Shown: positions 33,269-44,434, counted from the stretch's first letter. The stretch is DNA of 64,000 bases from Hyphodiscus hymeniophilus (GCA_016508695.1 VNKQ01000009.1:1674001-1738000), one strand, 5' to 3'. Notes: a model not told the origin generated them from the letters alone. Translations and numbers: made by a program.

Positions 33269-34999
33269 TCACGTCTTCTCTCTCCTCCGGACCCGGATCT
33301 TCCCCTCGCCGGGCGGCATCGTCGCCTCGGCCACCCACTTGGCCTGCGGCCTCTTCCCGTCGTACTCTGGCAGGAGCTCGACGTCGTAGTGGGCGAACAG
33401 GTGCGCCATGATCATCTTCAGCTCGAAGTCGAGCAGGAAACGGCCCGGGCACGCGTGTCTCCCGTGGCCGAAGATGATGTGCTGCGGGCCCGTGGAGACG
33501 ACGGTGAGGCTGCCATCCTTGGATCTCTGCGCGCAGTCGCTCGCGTCTCCGTTCTCCGACGCAGGCGTCGTGGTCCCGGATCGGGCCTGCTCGCGCTGGC
33601 GCGAGAACCGGAAGGGGTCGAACTTCTCCGGGTCCGAGAAGTACTCGCCATCGCACTGGGCGGGGTGCGCGAGGATGGAGACCATGGCCCCTCGCGGTAG
33701 GGGGATGCCGTCCTCGGTCGTCACGTTGTCCACCATGACCTTGCGGAGCAGGGAGCGGTTCCCGAAGGCGTTGATGCGCATCGTTTCGCGGGACACGCTG
33801 TCTGCGCGTACCATCTGTGCTGCTGCGGCCTTGGTCCATACGCCTCCGCTCGCTGCGAGACAGCTCTCGGCTTCTTCGCGTAGGAGGGCGATGGTGTTGT
33901 ATTCCTTGTCTGATTCTAGGATGTTGAAGATCAGGTTCGTGGCCATGATGCTCGTCTGGTGGAAGCTTCCGAAGTTCGCCATCGCGAGACGCATCGTCAT
34001 GTCGTCCAGGTTGAAATCTTGGGGCCGCTCGGCTTGGGCGAACCGTAGCATCATCTGGAGGTGATCCTGGGGGTCTTCTGATTGCGGGAGTTGGAGCGAC
34101 TCTACACGCTCGTTGAAGAGGGGTCGGAATAGGTTCTTGGATCGGTGGATGGCGAGGCGGAGGGGGATGCTGAAGAGCCGTCCAATTACTGGACGTAGGA
34201 TTGGGGGCAGGGCACCGACGACGGCGGCTGTTATAACGAAAGTGTCTGGGAGGGGTATCATTTCATCGAGGTATGCCTCGTTGCGACCTGTTCAAGTTAG
34301 CGATGGTTTGGTTGACAGGCTTCAGAGAAACCTTACACATTGGAAGGCCCACGGTGAAGCGACTGCTTGCTTGTGCGACAATCTTCTTCGTTGCTCCATA
34401 GAGTGTTATCTCGGTCCAATTCCTGGTATCAGCGCCAAATCGAGCATCGAAAGCAAACTTCAGCTCGTCATCTAGCGCAACCACCAGCTTCTCCAAGATC
34501 GAGTTCATATCCTTCTTTACCATCAGGCCCTGCCAGGGGTCACTGACGATCTTGGAGTTGGGAAGGATGTGATGCGCCTGGTCGATCTCCACGAAGGCCT
34601 CGGGTTGACTGAGAATCTCATCTGGCATTGAGGACATCCATTTCATGGAGCAATTGGGAAGGATGACTTCTTGACTGAAGCCCACGCCAGGAAGTAGTAC
34701 GGTCCGGCCATGTTTGGAGTACTTTGTCCGTCAGCTCGCATCCCCTTCTATTCGGGAAGCAGACATGCCTTCTCATACGCCTCCTTGTACATCTGCTTGC
34801 AGTCCGTATAATATAACTTCCTCATCCTCCAGCTAAACGAGGTCGCACCATCTTTCTCCCCAAACCGCGGAAGGCTTGCTGGATATCGTATGGCGGAGAA
34901 GTAGACGCTCAAGACGCACGCGACTGTGAAGATGGTGGAGGTGAGGACGATGGCCTGAAGCAGGCTCAGAGGGAGCACCTGCTGGAGCAATCCGCCCAT
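33269..34999 (-). CDS. Cytochrome P450 monooxygenase
   Basis: The start is MGGLLQQVLPLSLLQAIVLT, an N-terminal membrane anchor (ER). After the first intron come YSKHGRTVLLPGVGFSQEV and WMSSMPDEILSQPEAF. The second intron gives VGLPMC-RNEAYLDEM. The I-helix reads FGSFHQTSIMATN, with His-Gln in place of the common acidic-Thr pair but keeping Thr-Ser. The ExxR motif is ETMR and the haem-binding loop is FGHGRHACPGRF with the Cys ligand. The protein ends VRRREKT. Length is about 515 residues. The terminal about 450 bp (33269-33720) are visibly more GC-rich than the rest and give long overlapping frames. The substrate is unknown, since no secondary-metabolite genes lie beside it. Confidence 0.93.
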
Positions 35000-36165
35000 G
35001 ATGGCTTGGGGGCAGTATCGAAGAAGATCCCAGATACTTGTTTATTTGGATCTTTCAAGTTTGTTTTAATGTTATGCGAACAGCAACGAAGTTCAAACCC
35101 AGGGGTGTTGAGAAGACTCTGGGGAAGTGTCAGCCACGAACAACCCGCATCTGTGATTGGATAGCAACATCACTTACATTTACTTCCAAACACCTTCCTC
35201 GCAGCAAGTAAACAAAGCAAAGTAAACAAAGCAAAGCAAAGCAAAAGTTCCACAGATTCAACGCTTCATGATTGCAAAGGCTTTAGTTGGAAATGGGTAT
35301 GAGAAGGCAAAGACAACAGCTGTCGTCGTCGAGAAGTGGTTTCAAGGAGACGGACGATCGACACCACACACGCGATGTCCCGGCTGCCAATTGATCCGGG
35401 GGCAAGCCACAGGCCCACCGTCGCGATTAGATCCTGCAGGCATCAGCCCATTCCGGGAAGGACAAGATCCATGTCAGGGGAGGGAGATGATTGGATGAGA
35501 TAGGATCCATCCGCTACATCTTGCCCTTGCAGATGTGGTTCTGGATTTAGTCTTTTTCTCCTTTCGGTTAGCCTCTGTTGCTTAATCGCTTGAACGCTGC
35601 TCGACGCGAGCGGCTTTGCAGATACCCGGGACTAGTGGGCGCTCTTGGTTGACACCTTGATCTATCTGGGCCCGGATGCAAGGTGGTCTTTGACGGACGC
35701 GTCAGCGGCTGTTTATTGACATTCCAATTCTAGTCATTGTTACTTTTATTGCAATTGTGGGGAGCTGAAGAATTCAGTCATGTGATTTACAGTATTGGCA
35801 AGGAGGAAATGCTGACATGGGCTAGAGATTATGGAAGAGTCGAGGATGAGGATGAGGAGGAGGACCAGAAGACTGCCTCTAGACTGTTACTTAGTCTGGG
35901 ACTTTTCAAACTCGATTGGTGTAGCGGAATCAAGTGAGAGATGAGTGGGAGAGAAGAAACCACAATATGAGATGAGACCAGAGTGCGAGAAAAGCACGAT
36001 TCCATCACTCATGTGAAGGTCCAACATCATCAGCTGCATCCGGTCTATATCTGCTGCGTCTATGATATTCGCAATTTACAAGTACAAATAGAGGGGGCAA
36101 TAGGCAAGGGAGATCATGATCCTGATGACTGCAATACAAGATTCTATTGAACCCTCAATACAGCC
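35000..36165. other. Intergenic region
   Basis: No convincing gene. A short AAAGCAAAGTAAAC-type repeat occurs at about 35210-35245, just upstream of the P450. Confidence 0.5.
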
Positions 36166-38346
36166 TCACATACCTCCTTGAGCACCAAGACCCAAACCCT
36201 TTCTTCGTTCCCACCGTGAGACAACGCCCGGCTGGTGCATTGCTTTAAATTCCTTCCCAACAAGCTTTGCAAACCTCCGCGACCTAGACTCATACCCGAC
36301 TCTCCATTTCCTCTGCTGAGCGCCGTTATCCACAACCACGTCCGTCCAGAACCTGACATGCCCGGTTGCGATTGGATAGTCGACCCTCTTAGGTATGAAC
36401 AGATTCCATCCCTTCAGCAATCGAGGCAGGTCATGTGCAGACCAGTTGAGGTTGTACTTCAGTGACACACTTGCCCTAAAAATCAGAAGTCTGACCCATT
36501 TCCTGATGTACGCTCGATTTCTCATGACTCTAATTTTGAGAAACTGAAGGTCTCTCATTCGATTTTCCGAAACGGGATGGCTATGCTTAAGAGTGGTCTT
36601 CAGGAGGATATGATGGCGGGAGAGGCTGCGTACGTATCCAATGTGTTGTCGCCGGGCTTCTGACATGATCGTCTTGGCCTCTCCAAAGCGTTGACGTTGT
36701 AGTAGGCTGCAGATGTATTTATCATACATTTGCATCGTTGGTCTGATGTTGTATGGCGCTGAAGTCATCGTATTCCAGAGGTTGCTGACGGCTGGTGGGG
36801 GAAGTTGGCCTATGGTCGTACCGTCACCTTCAACACGACTACCGTAGCGTCTCTTGGATAGGATGAATGTCCATTCAAGGAGCTCGTTCCAAACCGAGGT
36901 GGGAATTTCAATGTTGTATTGCCGGGAGACATAATCAACTGCTCGTAGAGCTGTAGGAAGATCGTTATTGATACTGTAAGCATGGGAGATCGTGTGAAGA
37001 AGTTTGGCGGATGGGTAGAAAGGTGAATCGAGAGCATAAGGCTTGACTGGCTGCATTTCAGACTCGTCGATCGCGAGCAGTGCATCAACGTCAATGCCCC
37101 AAACACGTCGAAGAGTCAAACCCACGCTATTTGTATCACCCTCTCTTGCGAAACCCATGATCATCAAGCAGAATGTCTCTTCGTCACCAGGTACTCCTGC
37201 ATGTACCATTTGACGAAATATCTGAGATACCTGGAATTTGATGCCATTCTCTGGGCCGACTCGATACCCTTGGAGTGTGTAAGGCGGCTTCTTCCAAGAG
37301 CGAGGCTCAAGATTGTCCGGAATAACTCTCAAGCGATTCGTTAAGAAAGGATTCGAAGAATCTGACCAGGTCATTGTGGCAAGATAATGCTTGAAGCATT
37401 CGCCGTCTGGTGTGACGGAATGATTGGGTCTAGATGGTGACTTGTAGGTCAATAGATTCCACACTTCTTGAGCTGCTTTGATATTTCCAGTGGCTCTAGC
37501 ACATTTAAGCAGGTATCTGTAGTCGGATAATGAAAGCGGGTGAGCGCTTTGTCGTGCCTTAATGATCCCTTGGATTTGGGATAGAAATATCATACTGAAT
37601 CGATGATATCCATCCCTACTGGCCAAAGGTATCCCCAATACCCAAGCATAAGCTTGACTGATCTCCCCATGCAACCTGCTATAACGACTTACAAAGTTAT
37701 GGGGGTCCAGACAGCGCAGCACCTCCGAGAAAGTATTCGAGGGTATGGTCTGCAGGGCCTTGCTGTAATGATTGGAACCATCAAATTGGACCAGCCTCAT
37801 GAGCTCCTTGAGGATGTGATGAGGATCACCAATTCGTAGAGCTTCGTATAACGCGTCCTCGTCAGGACCGCACTCGACTTGAGCTCCGTCCGGAAATTGG
37901 AAAGGAAGAACATCCTGTTCGCCAACATTTGATTCATAAGACCAATCACCCAAGCCCATATTCCATCCCCAGATCCTCTTAATTCTCGCGATTTGTTTTT
38001 GACGCTGGAAATGTGCCCGCAAGATAACCCCTCGTGTACCTGGCTGCCTCTTGTCGGGCACGAATCGTAAACTGAGATCTCCAGATCCACCATGTTTGTC
38101 TGCTAGCACCACTCTACCAGGTCCCCATTTATGGATTTTCACAGTGTCCAGGTCTGATAAATCCCGAGCTCCCAAAGGTGGGAAGGATCGTTGCTCCTCA
38201 ATCGCTGTATCTTGCTGGCATCGACTGTGATTCCGAAAACATCGTCGGAGTCGCAGCGCGTTTACTCGACCTGTTGTCCCGCGCGGACAGGAGTAGGAGG
38301 CTATTCGAGACTCTATTGCCCCGAAGTTAAGGAGGAAACTGGTCAT
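36166..38346 (-). CDS. Mitochondrial PPR-type RNA factor, possibly an ATPase-expression (ATP13/Aep2) protein
   Basis: A single uninterrupted reading frame of 726 residues begins MTSFLLNFGAIESRIASYSC. Its Arg- and Ser-rich N-terminus (GRVNALRLRRCFRNHSR) fits a mitochondrial targeting peptide. The middle is alpha-helical with weakly repeated units of about 35 residues, such as LSDYRYLLKCARATGNIKAA, DEETFCLMIMGFAREGD and QMYDKYICSLLQRQRFGEAK, typical of fungal pentatricopeptide repeats. The overall look matches fungal proteins named mitochondrial ATPase expression, which are needed for mitochondrial mRNA stability or translation. That specific role is inferred. It lies 200 bp from LSM3, divergently. 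Confidence 0.75.
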   Translation of the reverse strand: MTSFLLNFGAIESRIASYSCPRGTTGRVNALRLRRCFRNHSRCQQDTAIEEQRSFPPLGARDLSDLDTVKIHKWGPGRVVLADKHGGSGDLSLRFVPDKRQPGTRGVILRAHFQRQKQIARIKRIWGWNMGLGDWSYESNVGEQDVLPFQFPDGAQVECGPDEDALYEALRIGDPHHILKELMRLVQFDGSNHYSKALQTIPSNTFSEVLRCLDPHNFVSRYSRLHGEISQAYAWVLGIPLASRDGYHRFSMIFLSQIQGIIKARQSAHPLSLSDYRYLLKCARATGNIKAAQEVWNLLTYKSPSRPNHSVTPDGECFKHYLATMTWSDSSNPFLTNRLRVIPDNLEPRSWKKPPYTLQGYRVGPENGIKFQVSQIFRQMVHAGVPGDEETFCLMIMGFAREGDTNSVGLTLRRVWGIDVDALLAIDESEMQPVKPYALDSPFYPSAKLLHTISHAYSINNDLPTALRAVDYVSRQYNIEIPTSVWNELLEWTFILSKRRYGSRVEGDGTTIGQLPPPAVSNLWNTMTSAPYNIRPTMQMYDKYICSLLQRQRFGEAKTIMSEARRQHIGYVRSLSRHHILLKTTLKHSHPVSENRMRDLQFLKIRVMRNRAYIRKWVRLLIFRASVSLKYNLNWSAHDLPRLLKGWNLFIPKRVDYPIATGHVRFWTDVVVDNGAQQRKWRVGYESRSRRFAKLVGKEFKAMHQPGVVSRWERRKGLGLGAQGGM

Positions 38347-38547
38347 GGGCTATGATGTACACTCATGGTGGTAAGTGGAGGACATGGGGAAAACTATGGG
38401 GCTTGAAGCTTGGAGTTGACGAAGTCTGGCATGCGTTGAAGCAGAATTCGGCAAGCTCCGTTGGAGAAGGAACACGATTTGACACCGAAGGCAACGCGAC
38501 TTGCGACAACAACGAGTTCCTCGCAACCACTATTCCACCACAAGATA

Positions 38548-39032
38548 ATGGCAGACGTCGATGATGGAGCTTCAGCTCCCGTCTCAGAGCCGCTCGATCT
38601 GGTACGCCTCTGCCTGGATGAGATCGTGTTTGTGAAGCTTCGAGGAGATCGCGAGTTGAAGGGAAGGTTACATGTAAGTCACACCCCCTTCGCACAATGC
38701 TCTCTGCTCTCTACTCATCGGCATATAGGCATACGATAGTCATTGCAATCTTGTCCTTGGCGATGTCGAGGAGACAGTGTATGTGGTTGAGGAGGATGAG
38801 GAAGAAGAAGAGGTCTTGAGAGTAGGGATACATCACCATAACCAACAACGAGGACGATTCGCTAATAAAATTTCCTGTAGACTATACACAAGAAGTCCGA
38901 GATGCTGTTTGTTCGAGGTCAGTTTTCGCTGCTTTACTTTGGCCAACTCTAGTAGAGATGTTGCAGCAAGATGCTGATACCCGATTACAGGTGACAGCGT
39001 TGTCCTCATCTCTCCTCAAGCACCATCATAAA
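38548..39032 (+). CDS. LSM3: U6 snRNA-associated Sm-like protein LSm3
   Basis: A subunit of the LSm2-8 (U6 snRNP) and LSm1-7 (mRNA decay) rings. Four exons are placed by consensus: M...GRLH (donor GTAAGT at 38673), AYDSHCNLVLGDVEETVYVV with an acidic EEDEEEEEVL, TIHKKSEMLFVR, and GDSVVLISPQAPS. Total length is about 98 residues, the expected size. The Sm1 motif is LDEIVFVKLRGDRELKGRLH with AYDSHCNLVLGD, and the Sm2 motif is LFVRGDSVVLISP. The acidic loop between strands is usual for Lsm3. Confidence 0.95.
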
Positions 39033-39537
39033 GTCAACTTATCTAGCAGAGCTCATCAAAATCGAGTATCGAAGTCGGCGAATACATCATGGACATTAAG
39101 GGATCTATTGAGTTTGGCGCATGGCATAGACTGTTGGTTCATAGCGAGTGGGCAAAGGGGGCGCATTCAACTTGGCCTACAAAAGCACAAGATACCACAA
39201 CCAAATACAAGTGTTCTAATAGTATTTCCGCATGACATATCTTTCCATTGATGGCCAATTGATAGAGCCCGATTGTCGTTGAAGTTCAGCCCTATGCTTT
39301 GTACCTTATGAGTCAAAAGATCTATGATTCACGATAAGGATAAAGCTTCCCGGATGGAGTCACCAACATCCTCCTTCAAAATACCTTAACCCCAGGCTTT
39401 TCTCGAATTCAAATATTGATATCATGACAGACTATAAGCCCAGACCATATACAGTCCAGATGATATTACGAATAGTATACTGATCCCACACTCACTCTCC
39501 TGACGAAAGAACATACATCTGCGTCGATTACCCCACC
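39033..39537. other. Intergenic region
   Basis: No gene visible. It holds the 3' UTR of LSM3 and the promoter of the GTPBP1-like gene. Confidence 0.5.
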
Positions 39538-41551
39538 ATGGCGTCAAAGGGAAAACAGCTTCCTCATGAGCGGCGGAAAGGCGAGAGTGTTAGTAGTCCC
39601 CGCGCTCAGCTATCTCTTCCTTTCACACGTTGACCTGTACATCAGGCTTTGAGCGAATTCGCAGACTACGTCGAGAAGCAACAAGCTCTCCGCTACCCCT
39701 CATCAACAGCCCCCGCCACGAATCTCGTCGAGGACCACGCCGAACTCGATATTCTTAACGACCTCGACCTCGCAGATACATCTCCCAAGGTTCGGTTGAA
39801 GGAGCTACTACTTGAGAACAGTGATGAGACACTCACAAAACTGATCAATCTGTTGGAGCTGCGGATCGAGGAAGGACATGGAGAAACGGTGTTCGAGATC
39901 GGTTTCGAGAATAATGGTGACTCAATGGCTTTGTCTAAGGACGACTGGGAGATTGGCATGAAGAGATTGGTTGATGCTGCTAAGAATTGCCGAGCTGATT
40001 GTCAGATCTTGCTTACCAGTGGTGTTGGTGGTGCTGCTGAAGCAGAGACTGCGCCTGAGAAAGACGATGCGGGATGTAGTGGCAAGATCCTTATTCGACA
40101 GCATCCAGCGACTGTTGAAGAAGTCATTGAGACTCGAATAGCGGTGGTCGGCAATGTCGATGCGGGGAAAAGTACCATGCTAGGTGTTCTAGTGAAAGGG
40201 GGTCTGGATGATGGCAGAGGGAAAGCCAGAGTTAATCTCTTCCGGCACAAACACGAGATTGAATCTGGAAGAACTTCTTCAGTGGGCATGGAAATTATGG
40301 GATTTGACACTATGGGCAAAGTTGTTGCTTCCGATACCCCAGGTCGCAAACTTTCATGGGAAGAGATTGGTAAACGGTCTGCCAAAGTCATATCCTTCAC
40401 CGATCTGGCGGGTCACGAAAGATACCTCCGCACTACTGTCTTTGGTTTACTATCTTCAAGCCCAAATTACTGTCTACTGATGGTAGCAGCCAACAACGGA
40501 CTTATTGGCATGAGTAAGGAGCATCTGGGGATTGCCTTGGCGTTGAACGTCCCAGTCATGGTAGTCATTACCAAAATTGACATATGCCCACCCCAGATTC
40601 TCGAACAGACTATCCAGCAAATCAAACGGATATTGAAATCTCCAGGCGCACACAAAATCCCGATATTCATCAAGAACCGCGAAGAATGTATAAATACCGC
40701 CACCCAGTTTGTTTCTCAGCGGATATGTCCCATCTTTCAGGTCTCCAACGTGACCGGAGAATCTTTGGATTTGGTACGGGCGTTTTTGAATATCCTCCCA
40801 CATCACGGACATTATGATGCCGAAGCGCCTTTTGAGTTTCACATCAATGACACCTTTTCAGTACCCTTCGTTGGTACGGTGGTTTCTGGGATTGTGAAAA
40901 GTGGTGTAATACATACCGGAGATACAATTCTGATTGGACCTGACTCTCTTGGTCAGTTCACCACGACTACGATTCGATCCATCGAACGAAAACGTATATC
41001 CGTCCCAGCTGCCTCTGCTGGACAGTCTGCTTCTTTCGCATTAAAACGTGTACGGCGGAAAGACGTGCGGAAAGGTATGGTGGTTTTGCCAAAGCTTGAG
41101 CATAATGCTCCCAAGGTGTATCGAGAGTTTATTGCAGAAGGTAAGCCGCTCTAAATCTTTCTCTGATGCTAATGCCGACTTTCTAGTACTCATCTTATCC
41201 CACGCAACAACTATCAAAACCAAGTATCAGGCCATGTTACACGTGGGTCCTGTCTCTCAAACTTGCGCAATAATCGATATTGATCGGTCGTACATCCGAA
41301 CGGGTGATCGTGCGACCGTTGCGTTCCGCTTCGTGCAGCGACCTGAATATCTAGCTCCTGGCGATCGACTACTATTTCGAGAAGGTCGAACTAAAGGACT
41401 GGGGATTGTGAAAAGTGTTGGGTACGATCCTTCCAAGCCCCTGAACCCAGAGACCGCAAAACATGAGAAAGAAAACGCTGGACATGGGAAAACCAAAGAG
41501 TTGCCTGACGTTACTGAGGCAATGGCCACCTCGATGCCGAAGGAAGCTTGA
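39538..41551 (+). CDS. GTP-binding protein of the GTPBP1/GTPBP2 family (translational GTPase-like)
   Basis: The start at 39538 is MASKGKQLPHERRKGES. A short intron (GTTAGT...CATCAG) leads to ALSEFADYVEKQQALRYPSS. The GTPase motifs are G1 GNVDAGKST, G3 DLAGHERYLRTT and G4 ITKID. They are followed by a domain-2 beta barrel (FSVPFVGTVVSGIVKSGVI) and, after a last intron near 41142-41186, a domain-3 barrel (TKYQAMLHVGPVSQTCAIID, FRFVQRPEYLAPGDRLLFRE). Length is about 640 residues. Family members resemble EF-Tu/eEF1A and are linked in animals to mRNA decay and ribosome stalling. The fungal role is not established here. Confidence 0.92.
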
Positions 41552-42037
41552 TTGTTGTTTCGGGTTCCTCCCTAGGTACCTTTGTTGTGGGTCAATGGTG
41601 TTACATTGTGATTACATTTTTTGGTGAGAGAAGCCGTTGTCTGGTATGGCGTACACAGTATGTATATGGACTGAAAAGCTTCATTAGGGTTCGCATTGCT
41701 AGGTTCCTCGCGCTGGCGTTCTTAGGCTGTCTTCATTTGGGTTCATAGCATTGGTTAGGAACGGGATTCACTTTTGGTTTACTACCTAGGTACACTGCAG
41801 CATTTAATGATAGGCCGAAGCTTTCGCCCTGGCATCAATGGCTTTTTACTGTGAATTATTTTCTTGAAACGACAAATTCCGTAACAGCTTTTCTCCTAAT
41901 ATATCGTAGTTCTGTGAATCTCTCAACCGTTAGAGATTTCACGGCTTGCCTCTATGCGGCCATGCCTCAGCTTCCATTTCAAAGAGTCTAAGGCGTTTGT
42001 AAATAGTTTGTAAATAAGCAACGGGTACTCCCTAGGG
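41552..42037. other. Intergenic region
   Basis: The 3' flank of the GTPBP1-like gene. Nothing recognisable. Confidence 0.5.
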
Positions 42038-42654
42038 TTATGGCAGAAGCTTGGGATTCAGGGGTACAGTGATATATACTCCATGTGCCATTGCTTGTAC
42101 ATTGCTTTTAGCCAAGTAGGGGTGGCCTGTGGCGTTGAGAACATGTGGAGGATATGTTCCTGGAAGCACGTGCCCAAAGACCAGGCGAAATGACGTGAGG
42201 GGAGGGGTACCGCCAACGACGTCATAAACCATACTTGGCAATACAGCATCCGAACGGATCTTCTCTATCACGGGCTTTGTAAGATGGCATCTGGGGGTTT
42301 CGATAGAGAGCATCATATCAGGATCTAATTTGGAGAGGTAAGAAACTGTACTTGAGATTTCAATTTGATCGTCTCCAACACTTCCAATCCAGCGGGGTAA
42401 GATTGAAGCTCCAAGATCTGGAGATCTGTGCATGGAACTAGTAAACAGGAACAAAGAACTGTGGAATTCATCCAATATCCAAGGGTTATAATTGGCCCTA
42501 CAATTGCTGCCACGTTAAACAAGTTCCAACCCGAGCCAAGTCTGATGACATGCAATGCACCAAAGACGTCAGAGTCGAGCTTTGGGATAAAGAGGTCGCA
42601 ACTTCCTGCAGATCCGAAGGTCAACATTCGCGCTTGATACCCATTTGATTTCAC
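42038..42654 (-). CDS. Possible gene of unknown family, structure unresolved
   Basis: Two consecutive minus-strand stretches look coding but lie in different frames. One has MLTFGSAGSCDLFIPKLDSD and HVIRLGSGWNLFNVAAIVGP. The other has ILPRWIGSVGDDQIEISSTV, TPRCHLTKPVIEKIRSD and FGHVLPGTYPPHVLNATGHP, ending NPKLLP. I could not find a convincing splice pair joining them, so this may be a frameshifted pseudogene. I do not recognise the product. Confidence 0.35.
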
Positions 42655-42746
42655 TGTCCCCGTAACTTCATTCCTCCACTTGGAATAACCAACTTCGAAA
42701 AATAACCTTCTTCGCTCTACATTGCCTGCATCAAAAACTCCTCGAA

Positions 42747-43642
42747 ATGGAAACTGTCAACAATATCACGTCTACAGCTTCAAAGCTTATCTGGGGAGAG
42801 CCAACCAAGACAGATGAAGGAGAGGAGCCAAGATCTGGCGAGACTGGCGATACGAGCGCTGGAGAGCCCTACGATAAAGGCAATGAAGGTGCGTAATGTT
42901 TCAGAGAGAACGAAAGAGCCAGCGAATCTGAGCAATTCAAAAGCTCTTTCTGACCTCCATCTGCAGAGCCGACCTCCACCGACTCCACCGACCCAACAAC
43001 AGCCTCTTCCATAAATGATACAACAACCAAGTCCGACGCTACCTCAGCACCAACGTCTGATCTGCCAGAAAGTATCCCCGCCACCCTACCTATTCGTGCC
43101 ACAACCTTCTCCACCGACACCACCGATGCTGGGTTTGCACCTTCCGTTGCGGCAGTCCCGTTCCCCTCTGACCAAGGCAGTGATAAGCCGACGGACAAGC
43201 CTGCGAGTAATGAAAATGCTCCAATAGCTGAGACTAAGAAGGGAGTTGAGGGTACGTCGAAGGTTGATACAAGCGTAGCTTCTAATCCATTGAGCGAGGT
43301 GAATCTTGGAACTACTGAAGGGAGCGTTGGAGCACAGAAAGAGAGTCACGACGAGGGAACGGACGAGGGATATGTTATAGGCAGTGGTCTAAAGACTGGT
43401 GGTACTGACTTTGATACTGGAAACCCTGGTGCTGGCAAGGAAGCCGATCGTAAGTTACATGATCTGATCCTAGTCTTTGAGATGAAGCTGACGACCTAGG
43501 ACTTCCTCCGCCCTCCTTGGATACTACCAGCAAGGTCGATTCTAAGGAGAGTGAGGATATCGATTCGGGCTCTCCTTCTGGTAGCAAATTGAAGGGATTG
43601 AAGGAGAAGATCAAGGCGAAGTTACATAAGAATAAGGATTGA
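42747..43642 (+). CDS. Hydrophilic low-complexity protein with dehydrin-like C-terminus
   Basis: Three exons are placed by consensus. METVNNITSTASKLIWGEPT ends at GAA-G^GTGCGT (about 42890). The second begins with EPTSTDSTDPTTASS after CTGCAG. The third begins with RLPPPSLDTTSKVDSKES after GACCTAG. Residues are mostly Ser, Thr, Asp, Glu, Gly and Lys, without Cys or membrane segments, so the chain is probably disordered. The C-terminus, LKGLKEKIKAKLHKNKD, resembles the amphipathic Lys-rich K-segment of dehydrins. Similar METVNKAVN-type proteins are common in Pezizomycotina and are often stress-related. A role in desiccation or stress is inferred. Length is about 260 residues. Confidence 0.75.
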
Positions 43643-44324
43643 TACCACCTGGGAAATACCGTTTGCATCTTTGCTGTTTTATTTGCTGGTTTGGCCTCGT
43701 GAGAGAGAAAGCACGCAGGTGACCTGGGCGTTTTACGAAAGAACTAAGGATTAAATGAAATGTCATCTCATGTTTTGACCCTCAAAATTGTGCCTGTGCG
43801 AAGGAGTACAGCTTGTGTGAAGGTGCTACTACTCGAGTAATAGTCTGATGAGATCAGCGGCTGGCTTGCGGGCAAGCCAAAACTCCCTCTGGTTTGCTCA
43901 CACTATTGGCAGCAATATTAATCGGATTGTTCAGTTCCTCTCCTCTCATCCCTGAGGCTGCATTTTAGGTGCTTTTATCGTCTGGGCGATTACTCTGTTT
44001 AGGGAGAAGCAGAATCGATCACATAAAGCCTATCTTACCTACCTACCTAAAGACCTACATCTCCTGTCACCTTGCGCAAACATCACGTGCGCCAACTCCT
44101 CACATCCATCATCCCATTGTTTGAGAATAATAGAAATATCTCAAATATAGCATCCCCTGGATCAAATCCAGAAAACACAAACCTTCATATCCGGGTCAAG
44201 TAAGGGCGCGGTTTGCATCGGTTGTGAAAGCCCGACGCTACATGCTTTTAAGTAGCGAGATAAGAAAAAAATTTCCAACAATTCAGTCAAGCGTGCCCAA
44301 ACACGCTTAACACACCGTGAAAAC
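43643..44324. other. Intergenic region upstream of the tRNA gene
   Basis: No coding sequence. The inverted repeat AAGCGTG-CCCAAA-CACGCTT at 44289-44308 lies 16 bp before the tRNA 5' end. Confidence 0.55.
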
Positions 44325-44335
44325 GGCCGGCTGGC

Positions 44336-44387
44336 GTAAGTGGCTCCTCACATTCATGATCGTGCGAGCATGACTAACATATAACAG
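44336..44387 (+). other. mRNA-type intron inside the tRNA-Arg D-stem
   Basis: The 52-nt insertion begins GTAAGT, contains TGACTAACAT with the branch A about 11 nt before the end, and ends AACAG. These are the same signals and length as the spliceosomal introns of protein genes in this window. Its exact removal restores T8-G9-G10-C11-C12-C13-A14-A15-T-G-G, a standard D-arm. No BHB-like need for it is apparent, and fungal tRNA endonuclease introns are known only at 37/38. The unspliced sequence TGGCGTAAGTGG (44332-44343) also fits a loose A-box consensus. Confidence 0.75.
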
Positions 44388-44412
44388 CCAATGGCAAGGC
44401 GTTGGACTTCGA

Positions 44413-44434
44413 TCAGATCGCAGATCTGTGTGTA
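44413..44434 (+). other. Canonical tRNA intron (position 37/38)
   Basis: A 22-nt insertion (TCAGATCGCAGATCTGTG followed by TGTA) one base 3' of the anticodon, the only site used by the eukaryotic tRNA-splicing endonuclease. Confidence 0.85.

Noticed and set aside
33228..33839. 203-codon minus frame rich in Arg and Pro over the P450 3' end
   Set aside because: It is a shifted frame of a GC-rich P450 exon. The P450 frame carries the haem-binding and ExxR motifs, and this one carries no motif.
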